Counted from the first letter of the stretch, positions 1 through 10,342 are shown. The stretch: 64,000 nt of DNA from Gracilaria gracilis (GCA_030374805.1 JARGSG010000030.1:1-64000); one strand, 5' to 3'. Numbers and translations are program-made. The notes: generated from the letters alone by a model not told the origin.

Positions 1-1
1 T

Positions 2-1720
2 GCATTGGAAAAATCGATCAAGGATGCAAAGAAGGGAAGATCGATTGGGCGCGATAACGTGGCATCGGAAATGCTACAGGTGAGTCCAACTTTGTGCGCT
101 TCCACGCTTCTCAAGCTGTGGCGAGCGTGTGGCAAGTTGGCATATCTACCATCAACGTTGCGGCAGACACGTATATCGCCCATATACAAGAAAGGCGACA
201 TCTCGGTACCACCCAACTACCGACCGATCTCTATTCTGTCGCACTTGCGCAAAGCAATTTCGGCTGCATTAAACTCGATCGTGATGAACTATATCGAGTT
301 TCATGAGTACCAGTATGGGTTCTCAAAGTACAATGGAACAGAACAGTCGATTGTGGAGGTGAGTAACATCATCACAAACGGCCACTCGCGTGTGGCAGTA
401 CTGGATCTAACGAAGGCGTACGACAAAGTTAACCGAAAACTATTGTCGCAAGTGTGCGCATCCAGGCTACAACCGAAGCATGCGGCAATGACTACTTTGC
501 TGCTGCAACCAGTCAACGCTTTCATAAATGGAAATTGGAAAGATGAACAAGTACAAATGACTCTTGGAGTGCCTCAAGGTGACCCATTCAGCTGTACATT
601 GTTCAACATGTATATTGATTCCATGCTATATCGAGTGCAGGAGGTGCCATATCATGTGTCGGATCGAGGTGCAAGTGCATTTGCCGACGATGTGATTCTG
701 ATGGCGAAGACTGATAGCGGGCTGCAATTACTGCTAGACATATGCAGTAGTTGGGGCAAAGAAATGCAAATGCCGTGGAACACTGCAAACGGCAAGTCGA
801 TAGTACTGCAACTGCCTGCAGACCAAAATCAGTCTGCAATATTCACACTTGCTGGTGAAAAGCTGAGCGTGGTACGTAGTGCAGTATATCTGGGGGTGTC
901 TCTAAACACCAATGGAGTAACAACCGACAAGCACATGGAACGCGTACAAAATGCTCAACGTCGATTGGGAAGCCTAGCCGGTGCTGGTCTGCACCGGAAT
1001 GGATTTGATACGCGCAGCTGTGTGAGTTTGTATCGCGCATTCGTGAGGTCGATTTACGAATATGCGTTGCATCTTGTACCGCTCACGCCTCATTTGGAAA
1101 TGGCGATAGTGAAGCTTGAAGCAACGTTCTTCAAACTGATTCTTGGAAAAATGGCATCTCGATTTGGAACATATCGGGTGCCGATGATGCGTGCACTTTG
1201 TCGTTTAGAGTCTGCGGCTCTGCGACGAATTGTGCTCGCCTCCAAACGTCTACGGCATTATCAATCGTGTCGTGAGACGGCATTGAACCTTGAATTGGAA
1301 CACAGATCGCGACAGTTGAAGGTGAACCGGGCATGTCGGCAGCTGTCGCTGTATAATGCACATCCTTCAATTTCAGCACTACGAGCTGAAATTGATAATG
1401 TGTGTACAAAAGGAATAGGAAGAATACGGGATGCGGAGTGGAAACTTGCCTCGGCAAGACGCGTTCGCAAAATCCCGTGTGCTGCGAATGGAAAATACCC
1501 ACCCGTTCTTCGGTTGCGCAAAGTTTCGCACCGAATGATGGGTATCCGATGGTACTTCAATGAGTTCCCAGCGAACCCAATGGAGGCACGTGATGTACTT
1601 GGGCACGAGTACTGGAAGTACGGAAGACTGAAGGTACTACTCGGAATGGAAGATTGGTCACCTGGAGAGAGACAGGAGGCGACCGAAATACTAGATGTAT
1701 TGGAAGAAGCACAGTTGTAA
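2..1720 (+). CDS. Non-LTR retrotransposon (LINE) reverse transcriptase ORF, open at the left window edge
   Basis: The frame is open from base 2 and the 5' part, including any endonuclease, lies outside the window. About 572 residues are visible. Counting from the codon at position 5, the reverse transcriptase motifs appear in order: NYRPIS (about 71-76), the first catalytic Asp in AVLDLTKAYD (about 131-140), GVPQGDPFS (188-196), and the catalytic FADD box (226-229). A thumb-like YLGVSL follows, then a long basic C-terminal region with no RNase H that I recognise. These features define a non-LTR retrotransposon polymerase, which copies its own RNA at a nicked target. Other copies of this family lie in both orientations up to position 9813. 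This copy is uninterrupted in the window and ends TAA. I cannot assign the clade by eye. Confidence 0.85.
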   Translation, partial: ALEKSIKDAKKGRSIGRDNVASEMLQVSPTLCASTLLKLWRACGKLAYLPSTLRQTRISPIYKKGDISVPPNYRPISILSHLRKAISAALNSIVMNYIEFHEYQYGFSKYNGTEQSIVEVSNIITNGHSRVAVLDLTKAYDKVNRKLLSQVCASRLQPKHAAMTTLLLQPVNAFINGNWKDEQVQMTLGVPQGDPFSCTLFNMYIDSMLYRVQEVPYHVSDRGASAFADDVILMAKTDSGLQLLLDICSSWGKEMQMPWNTANGKSIVLQLPADQNQSAIFTLAGEKLSVVRSAVYLGVSLNTNGVTTDKHMERVQNAQRRLGSLAGAGLHRNGFDTRSCVSLYRAFVRSIYEYALHLVPLTPHLEMAIVKLEATFFKLILGKMASRFGTYRVPMMRALCRLESAALRRIVLASKRLRHYQSCRETALNLELEHRSRQLKVNRACRQLSLYNAHPSISALRAEIDNVCTKGIGRIRDAEWKLASARRVRKIPCAANGKYPPVLRLRKVSHRMMGIRWYFNEFPANPMEARDVLGHEYWKYGRLKVLLGMEDWSPGERQEATEILDVLEEAQL

Positions 1721-1865
1721 ATCTGTGCTATAAGTAGTAAGAATGATTGCGTTGGTTCGTAATTGACCAAGTTAGTTTACACCTTGACAGTGTTACCCTG
1801 CTGCTCTTCATGGGACATTGGGAACACTATAAATAAAAAGCAATTGATTGAAAAAGATTGAAAAA
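1721..1865 (+). repeat. LINE 3' UTR and simple-repeat tail
   Basis: This is a short 3' UTR of about 120 bases after the reverse transcriptase stop. It ends in copies of TTGATTGAAAAA rather than a plain poly-A run. The same tail ends the other LINE copies near 2671, 5085, 5356, 7192 and 8005. It is therefore a family trait and gives exact 3' boundaries for every copy. Confidence 0.75.
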
Positions 1866-3765
1866 TTGGACTCATGAAACACCGCAGCCAAATCAGTGAG
1901 GTGTATGATGGTGTTGCGCAGAAGCTCAAGCAGCTTGGAGGGGTGGCAGTGAAGAAACTGCACTCGGATGGCGCTAAGGAATACATTGCGTTACAAGATA
2001 ATCCAGAAAACGCATTTGAAGACACTTCCTTTTCACCTCCGTACACTCCGGAAGACAACGCCATAGCCGAGCGCATCAATCGCACTATGGAGGAAGCAGC
2101 TCGGGCTATGCTCTTCAGGCCAATCTACCGGAATGTTTGTGGGTCTTTGCGTTGAAACATGTACAGTTTGTGCGGAACCGTGTTCCACATTCAACTACTG
2201 GAAGCACTCCGTACTCGTTGATGACGGGAAACAGGCCGACATTGAAGCACACCCCGTGTGTTTGGATGTGCAGCTTTCGTACTGAAGATGATCGAAGGAA
2301 CCAAGTTCGAGTCTCGTGCACTTGAGGGGGTGTACTTGCAGACTCTTGAGCATGGTGTATTCGATGTACTTGTCAGAGATGATGATGGTCTACCGCGCAT
2401 TATGCACTCACGTCATGTCACATTTGATGAGAATTCATTCCCTGGTGCCGAGTACTTGGAGGAGTTTATGGAGGATGAATGTGCATCTGACACAGCCTAC
2501 AGTTCTAAGCCTGCGCCATGCTCCGACTCCGACGGCTCTTACCCAGATGATCCTGGTGACGAAGTAAATGTGGATGACATTTGTGACAGTACGAGTGGCC
2601 CCGATGATGAATCTCGCCCAATTGCCGAAGAAGCATTACCTGCACCAAGTAATGAAAGCAGTGATGATGGTTTTTCAATCAATTGCTTTTTATTTATAGT
2701 GTTCCCAATGTCCCATGAAGAGCAGCAGGGTAACACTGTCAAGGTGTAAACTAACTTGGTCAATTACGAACCAACGCAATCATTCTTACTACTTATAGCA
2801 CAGATTTACAACTGTGCTTCTTCCAATACATCTAGTATTTCGGTCGCCTCCTGTCTCTCTCCAAATGACCAATCTTCCATTCCGAGTAGTACCTTCAGTC
2901 TTCCGTACTTCCAGTACTCGTGCCCAAGTACATCACGTGCCTCCATTGGGTTCGCTGGTAAAGTACAATGGAACAGAACAGTCGATTGTGGAGGTGAGTA
3001 ACATCATCACAAACGGCCACTCGCGTGTGGCAGTACTGGATCTAACGAAGGCGTACGACAAAGTCATCCGAAAACTATTGTCGCAAGTGTGCGCATCGAG
3101 GTTACCACCGAAGCATGCGGCAATGACTACTTTGCTGCTGCAACCAGTCAACGCTTTCATAAATGGAAATTGGAAAGATGAACAAGTACAAATGACTCTT
3201 GGAGTGCCTCAAGGTGACCCATTCAGCTGTACATTGTTCAACATGTATATTGATTCCATGCTATATCGAGTGCAGGAGGTGCCATATCATGTGTCGGATC
3301 GAGGTGCAAGTGCATTTGCCGACGATGTGATTCTGATGGCGAAGACTGATAGCGGGCTGCAACAACTGCTAGACATATGCAGTAGTTGGGGCAAAGAAAT
3401 GCAAATGCCGTGGAACACCACAGTGATGATGGTGTGGACAATGCTGAAGGTGATGGCTCTGCTGATGAAAGTGACCACCACCCTGCGAACGACACAGCGC
3501 ACGAGCCTACTGGTGACACGGACGACTCTACCGAACCACCACGATACCCGCAACGCACGCGTCGTGCACCCCGGAGGTGGTACATGGCTGCGTCTGCAAC
3601 CACATCTGCAGTTGAGGTTACCACAAGTGATGAAGCTACGCTGAAGGAAGCAATGTCCGCGACGCCCATCGAGCAGAGCTTGTGGCGAGCAGCCATTGAA
3701 GATGAACTCGCATCACTTGAGTCAAAGAATACTTGGAAAGAGGACAAGTCTCCATCGCAACAACC
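1866..3765 (+). mobile_element. Ty1/Copia retrotransposon fossil, interrupted by a LINE insertion
   Basis: Two stretches, 1866-2670 and 3422-3765, belong to one Copia pol region. The first carries the C-terminal half of a Copia integrase (the AERINRT and PYSLMTG neighbourhoods are diagnostic) and the acidic linker that follows it. The second carries the end of that linker, a PQRTRRAPRR-type basic stretch, and the start of the reverse transcriptase (SLWRAAIEDELASLESKNTW). A LINE has inserted between them and left a 12-base target duplication. No LTRs are visible. The element is a fragment and is broken in several places. Near identity to the copy at 7193-7990 means the duplication is recent, although the element itself may be old. 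Confidence 0.75.
2659..3433 (-). mobile_element. LINE insertion with 5' inversion (twin-priming structure) inside Copia
   Basis: The direct repeat CAGTGATGATGG occurs at 2659-2670 and 3422-3433 and bounds the insertion as a 12-base target-site duplication. Next to the left copy is the LINE tail and 3' end in minus orientation (2671 to about 2958). It joins directly to an internal reverse transcriptase segment in plus orientation (about 2959-3421). The inverted segment matches roughly positions 329-783 of the LINE copy at the window start, and the 3' segment matches roughly 1570-1860, so about 790 bases between them are missing. Twin priming during target-primed reverse transcription of L1-type LINEs produces this arrangement. 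The copy is dead on arrival. Confidence 0.75.
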
Positions 3766-4237
3766 ACTACTCATCTTCTTCACTACTTTCCCCTTTCCTT
3801 CTCTAACCTGCGTTCATTGCGTTAGGTCCAGTACGTGTTCTGCTCGTTCCCCCCCTTGCTTGGGAGTCGGAGCACGGGTTGCCTTTCCTACTACACACGA
3901 GCCACACACATCCAGCTTCTGTGCCAAATTCACATTCAGCCCTGATACAATCTCATTGCGAGCCATCTGCTTAATGCCTTCCACATTCACATGAGCCATT
4001 CGAGCATGCCAAAGAGACAGATCTGACACAAGGGCGCTGTCCACATCTGTACGCTGTTCTGTTGTAGTGCGAAGGTAGTACAGGCCTTTGAAACGGCACC
4101 CGGAGGCAACCACTTTCGACTCTTTGTAAACACATACCTTCTCTCTTTCAAACACTACCTTGCACCCCAGATCACAGATCGCCGACACTGAAAGCAGGTG
4201 GTACCGTAAGGATGGCACGTGCACCACCTGTTTTAGT
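3766..4237 (-). mobile_element. Ty1/Copia fragment (GAG pre-integrase region), minus strand
   Basis: Minus-strand translation gives a typical Copia GAG-pre-integrase segment. It has a YHLLSVSAICDLG start, an LWHARMAHVN motif that corresponds to the integrase zinc-finger His pair, and a CGSCVVGKATR segment holding the Cys pair. The fragment lies head-on against the plus-strand Copia fragment that ends near 3765. It is therefore either a second copy or an internally inverted piece. It stops where LINE sequence begins near 4238. It is a broken fossil fragment. Confidence 0.7.
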
Positions 4238-5085
4238 TTCGATACGCGCAGCTGTGTGAGTTTGTACCGAGCATTCGTGAAGTCGATTTACGAATATGCG
4301 TTGCATCTTGTACCGCTCACACCACATTTGGAAATGGCGATAGTGAAGCTTGAAGCAACATTCTTCAAACTGATTCTTGGAAAAATGGCATCTCGGTTTG
4401 GAACATATCGGGTGCCAATGATGCGTGCACTTTGTTGTTTAGAGTCGGCGGCTCTGCGACGAATTGTGCTCGCCTCCAAACGTCTACGGCATTATCAATC
4501 GTGTCGTGAGACGGCATTGAACCTTGAATTGGAACACAGATCGCGACAGTTGAAAGTGAACCGGGCATGTCGGCAGCTGTCGCTGTAAATGCATATCCTT
4601 CTATTTCAGCACTACGAGCTGAAATTGATAATGTTTGTACAAATGGAATAGGAAGTATACGGGATGCGGAGTGGAAACTTGCCTCGGCAAGACGCGTTCG
4701 CTAAATCCCGTGTGCTGCAAATGGAAAATACCCACCCGTTCTTCGGTTGCGCAAAGTTTCGCACAGAATGATGGGTATCCGATGGTACTTCAATGGGTTC
4801 CCAGCGAACCCATTGGGGGCACGTGGTATACTTGGACACGAGTACTGGAAGTACGGAAGACTGAAGGTACTACTCGGAATGGAAGATTGGTCACCTGGAG
4901 AGAGGCAGGAGGCGACCGAAATACTAGAGGTACTGCAAGAAGCACAGTTGTAAATCTGTGCTATAAGTAGTAAGAATGAATGCGTTGGTTTGTAATTGAC
5001 CAAGTTAGTTTACACCTTGACATTGTTACCCTGCTGCTCTTCATGGGACATTGGGAACACTATAAATAAAACAGCAATTGATTGA
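4238..5085 (+). mobile_element. 5'-truncated LINE copy
   Basis: The sequence resumes the LINE at about position 1010 of the copy at the window start (the GATACGCGCAGCTGTG neighbourhood) and runs to the 3' end and the TTGATTGAAAAA tail at about 5085. It covers only the C-terminal part of the reverse transcriptase ORF, and its reading frame is broken near 4588 and again before 4747. It has more substitutions than the copies at 5356-9813, so it is an older insertion. I could not find a target duplication at its ends. Confidence 0.75.
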
Positions 5086-5338
5086 AAAAAAATCTCATTA
5101 GGCTGTTGAACTGGCTGTCACCATCATTCTGCACGATATTACTGAGAGGGTTGCATTGCACATATTACACCAAGTTAATTGTGCTTTTGGTGCTTTTGCT
5201 ACTCGCTTGAAGTCAGGAACAGCGGGAGGTTGTTGGATGTCATGCTGTCCCTGAAATCAAGCTGTTCACATGTGACAAGTCTGGAATGGTACCTTGGTAT
5301 GTGAAACTATGGCTGATATCGTTCTGTACGCTCCACTG
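5086..5338. other. No gene recognised between LINE copies
   Basis: About 250 bases separate two LINE insertions. There is no ORF of note and no similarity that I recognise in the window. It is probably old intergenic or Copia-derived DNA that served as the target of the 5356-9816 insertion. Confidence 0.3.
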
Positions 5339-5612
5339 TGTTGGATGGTGGAAGATTTTTCAATCAATTTTTTTTTTCAATCAATTGCTTTTTATTTACA
5401 GTGTTCCCAATGTCCCATGAAGAGCAGCAGGGTAACACTGTCAAGGTGTAAACTAACTTGGTCAATTACGAACCAACGCAATCATTCTTACTACTTATAG
5501 CACAGATTTACAACTGTGCTTCTTCCAATACATCTAGTATTTCGGTCGCCTCCTGTCTCTCTCCAGGTGACCAATCTTCCATTCCGAGTAGTACCTTCAG
5601 TCTTCCGTACTT

Positions 5613-6905
5613 CTAGTACTCGTGCCCAAGTACATCACGTGCCTCCATTGGGTTCGCTGGGAACTCATTGAAGTACCATCGGATACCCATCATTCGGTGC
5701 GAAACTTTGCGCAACCGAAGAACGGGTGGGTATTTTCCATTCGCAGCACACGGGATTTTGCGAACGCGTCTTGCCGAGGCAAGTTTCCACTCCGCATCCC
5801 GTATTCTTCCTATTCCTTTTGTACACACATTATCAATTTCAGCTCGTAGTGCTGAAATTGAAGGATGTGCATTATACAGCGACAGCTGCCGACATGCCCG
5901 GTTCACCTTCAACTGTCGCGATCTGTGTTCCAATTCAAGGTTCAATGCCGTCTCACGACACGATTGATAATGCCGTAGACGTTTGGAGGCGAGCACAATT
6001 CGTCGCAGAGCCGCAGACTCTAAACGACAAAGTGCACGCATCATCGGCACCCGATATGTTCCAAATCGAGATGCCATTTTTCCAAGAATCAGTTTGAAGA
6101 ACGTTGCTTCAAGCTTCACTATCGCCATTTCCAAATGAGGCGTGAGCGGTACAAGATGCAACGCATATTCGTAAATCGACCTCACGAATGCGCGATACAA
6201 ACTCACACAGCTGCGCGTATCAAATCCATTCCGGTGCAGACCAGCACCGGCTAGGCTTCCCAATCGACGTTGAGCATTTTGTACGCGTTCCATGTGCTTG
6301 TCGGTTGTTACTCCATTGGTGTTTAGAGACACCCCCAGATATACTGCACTACGTACCACGCTCAGCTTTTCACCAGCAAGTGTGAATATTGCAGACTGAT
6401 TTTGGTCTGCAGGCAGTTGCAGTACTATCGACTTGCCGTTTGCAGTGTTCCACGGCATTTGCATTTCTTTGCCCCAACTACTGCATATGTCTAGCAGTAG
6501 TTGCAGCCCGCTATCAGTCTTCGCCATCAGAATCACATCGTCGGCAAATGCACTTGCACCTCGATCCGACACATGATATGGCACCTCCTGCACTCGATAT
6601 AGCATGGAATCAATATACATGTTGAACAATGTACAGCTGAATGGGTCACCTTGAGGCACTCCAAGAGTCATTTGTACTTGTTCATCTTTCCAATTTCCAT
6701 TTATGAAAGCGTTGACTGGTTGCAGCAGCAAAGTAGTCATTGCCGCATGCTTCGGTTGTAGCCTGGATGCGCACACTTGCGACAATAGTTTTCGGTTAAC
6801 TTTGTCGTACGCCTTCGTTAGATCCAGTACTGCCACACGCGAGTGGCCGTTTGTGATGATGTTACTCACCTCCACAATCGACTGTTCTGTTCCATTGTAC
6901 TTTAC
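5613..6905 (-). pseudogene. LINE reverse transcriptase, 5'-incomplete copy
   Basis: Minus-strand reading matches the reverse transcriptase at 2-1720 from about residue 109 (YNGTEQSIVEVS) to near its C-terminus. It includes the AVLDLTKAYD, GVPQGDPFS and FADD motifs. The N-terminal part (the NYRPIS region) is missing, because the LINE sequence joins an inverted LINE 3' end at 6905/6906. The open frame reads on through that junction to 7049, but the extension is a chimeric artefact of the join. An early stop replaces the last ~30 residues compared with the first copy. Confidence 0.75.
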
Positions 6906-7192
6906 CAGCGAACCCAATGGAGGCACGTGATGTACTTGGGCACGAGTACTGGAAGTACGGAAGACTGAAGGTACTACTCGGAATGGAAGATTGGTCATTT
7001 GGAGAGAGACAGGAGGCGACCGAAATACTAGATGTATTGGAAGAAGCACAGTTGTAAATCTGTGCTATAAGTAGTAAGAATGATTGCGTTGGTTCGTAAT
7101 TGACCAAGTTAGGTTACACCTTGACAGTGTTACCCTGCTGCTCTTCATGGGACATTGGGAACACTATAAATAAAAAGCAATTGATTGAAAAA
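6906..7192 (+). repeat. Inverted LINE 3' end (5'-inversion product)
   Basis: This plus-strand LINE 3' terminus runs from the C-terminal coding region to the TTGATTGAAAAA tail at 7192. It is joined at 6905 to minus-strand reverse transcriptase. The junction is the same as that at 2958/2959 in the left half. The sequence after the tail, CCATCATCACTG (7193-7204), is the complement of the 12-base duplication seen at 2659-2670. The second duplication copy is absent here. Confidence 0.7.
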
Positions 7193-7990
7193 CCATCATC
7201 ACTGCTTTCATTACTTGGTGCAGGTAATGCTTCTTCGGCAATTGGGCGAGATTCATCAGGGCCACTCGTACTGTCACAAATGTCATCCACATTTACTTCG
7301 TCACCAGGATCATCTGGGTAAGAGCCGTCGGAGTCGGAGCATGGCGCAGGCTTAGAACTGTAGGCTGTGTCAGATGCACATTCATCCTCCATAAACTCCT
7401 CCAAGTACTCGGCACCAGGGAATGAATTCTCATCAAATGTGACATGACGTGAGTGCATAATGCGCGGTAGACCATCATCACCTCTGACAAGTACATCGAA
7501 TACACCATGCTCAAGAGTCTGCAAGTACACCCCCTCAAGTGCACGAGACTCGAACTTGGTTCCTTCGATCATCTTCAGTACGAAAGCTGCACATCCAAAC
7601 ACACGGGTGTGCTTCAATGTCGGCCTGTTTCCCGTCATCAACGAGTACGGAGTGCTTCCAGTAGTTGAATGTGGAACACGGTTCCGCACAAACTGTACAT
7701 GTTTCAACGCAAAGACCCACAAACATTCCGGTAGATTGGCCTGAATGAGCATAGCCCGAGCTGCTTCCTCCATAGTGCGATTGATGCGCTCGGCTATGGC
7801 GTTGTCTTCCGGAGTGTACGGAGGTGAAAAGGAAGTGTCTTCAAATGCGTTTTCTGGATTATCTTGTAACGCAATGTATTCCTTAGCGCCATCCGAGTGC
7901 AGTTTCTTCACTGCCACCCCTCCAAGCTGCTTGAGCTTCTGCGCAACACCATCATACACCTCACTGATTTGGCTGCGGTGTTTCATGAGT
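7193..7990 (-). mobile_element. Ty1/Copia integrase fragment, second copy
   Basis: Minus-strand reading gives the same Copia integrase C-terminal half and acidic linker as 1866-2670, with very few base differences. Both junctions, with LINE tail upstream and inverted LINE 3' end downstream, are shared with the left half, so the two copies are one event duplicated. It is a fragment without LTRs and cannot be complete. Confidence 0.75.
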
Positions 7991-8244
7991 CCAATTTTTC
8001 AATCTTTTTCAATCAATTGCTTTTTATTTATAGTGTTCCCAATGTCCCATGAAGAGCAGCAGGGTAACACTGTCAAGGTGTAAACTAACTTGGTCAATTA
8101 CGAACCAACGCAATCATTCTTACTACTTATAGCACAGATTTACAACTGTGCTTCTTCCAATACATCTAGTATTTCGGTCGCCTCCTGTCTCTCTCCAGGT
8201 GACCAATCTTCCATTCCGAGTAGTACCTTCAGTCTTCCGTACTT

Positions 8245-9813
8245 CTAGTACTCGTGCCCAAGTACATCACGTGCCTCCATTGGGTTCGCTGGGAACTCAT
8301 TGAAGTACCATCGGATACCCATCATTCGGTGCGAAACTTTGCGCAACCGAAGAACGGGTGGGTATTTTCCATTCGCAGCACACGGGATTTTGCGAACGCG
8401 TCTTGCCGAGGCAAGTTTCCACTCCGCATCCCGTATTCTTCCTATTCCTTTTGTACACACATTATCAATTTCAGCTCGTAGTGCTGAAATTGAAGGATGT
8501 GCATTATACAGCGACAGCTGCCGACATGCCCGGTTCACCTTCAACTGTCGCGATCTGTGTTCCAATTCAAGGTTCAATGCCGTCTCACGACACGATTGAT
8601 AATGCCGTAGACGTTTGGAGGCGAGCACAATTCGTCGCAGAGCCGCAGACTCTAAACGACAAAGTGCACGCATCATCGGCACCCGATATGTTCCAAATCG
8701 AGATGCCATTTTTCCAAGAATCAGTTTGAAGAACGTTGCTTCAAGCTTCACTATCGCCATTTCCAAATGAGGCGTGAGCGGTACAAGATGCAACGCATAT
8801 TCGTAAATCGACCTCACGAATGCGCGATACAAACTCACACAGCTGCGCGTATCAAATCCATTCCGGTGCAGACCAGCACCGGCTAGGCTTCCCAATCGAC
8901 GTTGAGCATTTTGTACGCGTTCCATGTGCTTGTCGGTTGTTACTCCATTGGTGTTTAGAGACACCCCCAGATATACTGCACTACGTACCACGCTCAGCTT
9001 TTCACCAGCAAGTGTGAATATTGCAGACTGATTTTGGTCTGCAGGCAGTTGCAGTACTATCGACTTGCCGTTTGCAGTGTTCCACGGCATTTGCATTTCT
9101 TTGCCCCAACTACTGCATATGTCTAGCAGTAGTTGCAGCCCGCTATCAGTCTTCGCCATCAGAATCACATCGTCGGCAAATGCACTTGCACCTCGATCCG
9201 ACACATGATATGGCACCTCCTGCACTCGATATAGCATGGAATCAATATACATGTTGAACAATGTACAGCTGAATGGGTCACCTTGAGGCACTCCAAGAGT
9301 CATTTGTACTTGTTCATCTTTCCAATTTCCATTTATGAAAGCGTTGACTGGTTGCAGCAGCAAAGTAGTCATTGCCGCATGCTTCGGTTGTAGCCTGGAT
9401 GCGCACACTTGCGACAATAGTTTTCGGTTAACTTTGTCGTACGCCTTCGTTAGATCCAGTACTGCCACACGCGAGTGGCCGTTTGTGATGATGTTACTCA
9501 CCTCCACAATCGACTGTTCTGTTCCATTGTACTTTGAGAACCCATACTGGTACTCATGAAACTCGATATAGTTCATCACGATCGAGTTTAATGCAGCCGA
9601 AATTGCTTTGCGCAAGTGCGACAGAATAGAGATCGGTCGGTAGTTGGATGGTACCGAGATGTCGCCTTTCTTGTATATGGGTGATATACGTGTCTGCCGC
9701 AACGTTGATGGTAGATATGCCAACTTGCCACACGCTCGCCACAGCTTGAGAAGCGTGGAAGCGCACAAAGTTGGACTCACCTGTAGCATTTCCGATGCCA
9801 CGTTATCGCGCCC
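8245..9813 (-). CDS. LINE reverse transcriptase ORF, 5'-truncated copy
   Basis: About 520 residues on the minus strand are almost identical to the ORF at 2-1720. The motifs NYRPIS, AVLDLTKAYD, GVPQGDPFS and FADD are all present. The copy starts inside the LINE: its homology to the first copy begins at base 48 of the window, which pairs with 9813. Beyond that lies the 17-base target duplication. It lacks an N-terminus and any endonuclease and so cannot be autonomous. It ends about 30 residues earlier than the first copy. The 3' UTR and tail occupy 8244 down to about 8000. Confidence 0.8.
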   Translation of the reverse strand, partial: GRDNVASEMLQVSPTLCASTLLKLWRACGKLAYLPSTLRQTRISPIYKKGDISVPSNYRPISILSHLRKAISAALNSIVMNYIEFHEYQYGFSKYNGTEQSIVEVSNIITNGHSRVAVLDLTKAYDKVNRKLLSQVCASRLQPKHAAMTTLLLQPVNAFINGNWKDEQVQMTLGVPQGDPFSCTLFNMYIDSMLYRVQEVPYHVSDRGASAFADDVILMAKTDSGLQLLLDICSSWGKEMQMPWNTANGKSIVLQLPADQNQSAIFTLAGEKLSVVRSAVYLGVSLNTNGVTTDKHMERVQNAQRRLGSLAGAGLHRNGFDTRSCVSLYRAFVRSIYEYALHLVPLTPHLEMAIVKLEATFFKLILGKMASRFGTYRVPMMRALCRLESAALRRIVLASKRLRHYQSCRETALNLELEHRSRQLKVNRACRQLSLYNAHPSISALRAEIDNVCTKGIGRIRDAEWKLASARRVRKIPCAANGKYPPVLRLRKVSHRMMGIRWYFNEFPANPMEARDVLGHEY

Positions 9814-9833
9814 AGATGTTGGATGGTGGAAGA

Positions 9834-10342
9834 GCCACCATTGGATGAACGTGTCAGATGTGGGGCTGTGTCGAATATCAAGGTGTTCAGATGGGTTCGT
9901 ACAGACAGACTGTACACGAGGACACGTTGCCTAGAGTGGTCGAGGTGTACAGTGTGCACATGTAGCATTGTGGATACTTGGTACATGGTGCACGAGTGTT
10001 GACACTGTTGAGTGGTTGACATCATGTTCGGGTAGTGCTGCATGTACATGTGTGTATCTGGATGCATGAACTTGTTGGCTGTGTTTGGTTCACGTCATAT
10101 GGTTTACAGGTACTTGTTGTTGACGTGTGACTTGGTGAGCCTAGATATACACATTATGGCGTCGTGTACTGATTACAGGTTGCAGGCAACAGGTGCGGGT
10201 GTTTGTGTATGGATTGTCGTGGTTTGGTCATTATGGTGCGCTGTCGTATTGTGTGTATGCACTGTCATGGATGCGCATGGTTGTACATTGTTGTACATTG
10301 TTGTGCAGTATTGTACGGAATTGTTTTGCACTGCTGTGCACT
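9834..10342. other. GT-rich degenerate low-complexity stretch
   Basis: The plus strand is rich in TGT, GTAC and TGCAC words. From about 10280 there are short imperfect tandem repeats of TTGTACA and GCACTGCTGT. The few open frames are cysteine-rich by-products of this composition. I see no gene. Confidence 0.5.

Larger units (their letters stand above)
5339..9833 (-). mobile_element. Composite LINE insertion bounded by a 17-bp target-site duplication
   Basis: TGTTGGATGGTGGAAGA occurs at 5339-5355 and at 9817-9833, and everything between is LINE or LINE-borne. Read on the minus strand the order is: LINE from a 5' truncation at about 9813 to its tail near 8000; a Copia fragment (7990-7193); an inverted LINE 3' end (7192-6906); and a second LINE stretch from mid-reverse transcriptase to the tail at 5356. 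The duplication abuts LINE sequence on both sides, so it marks one original LINE insertion. The inner Copia and inverted LINE segment match 1866-3417 nearly exactly and were most simply copied in later. Confidence 0.65.
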
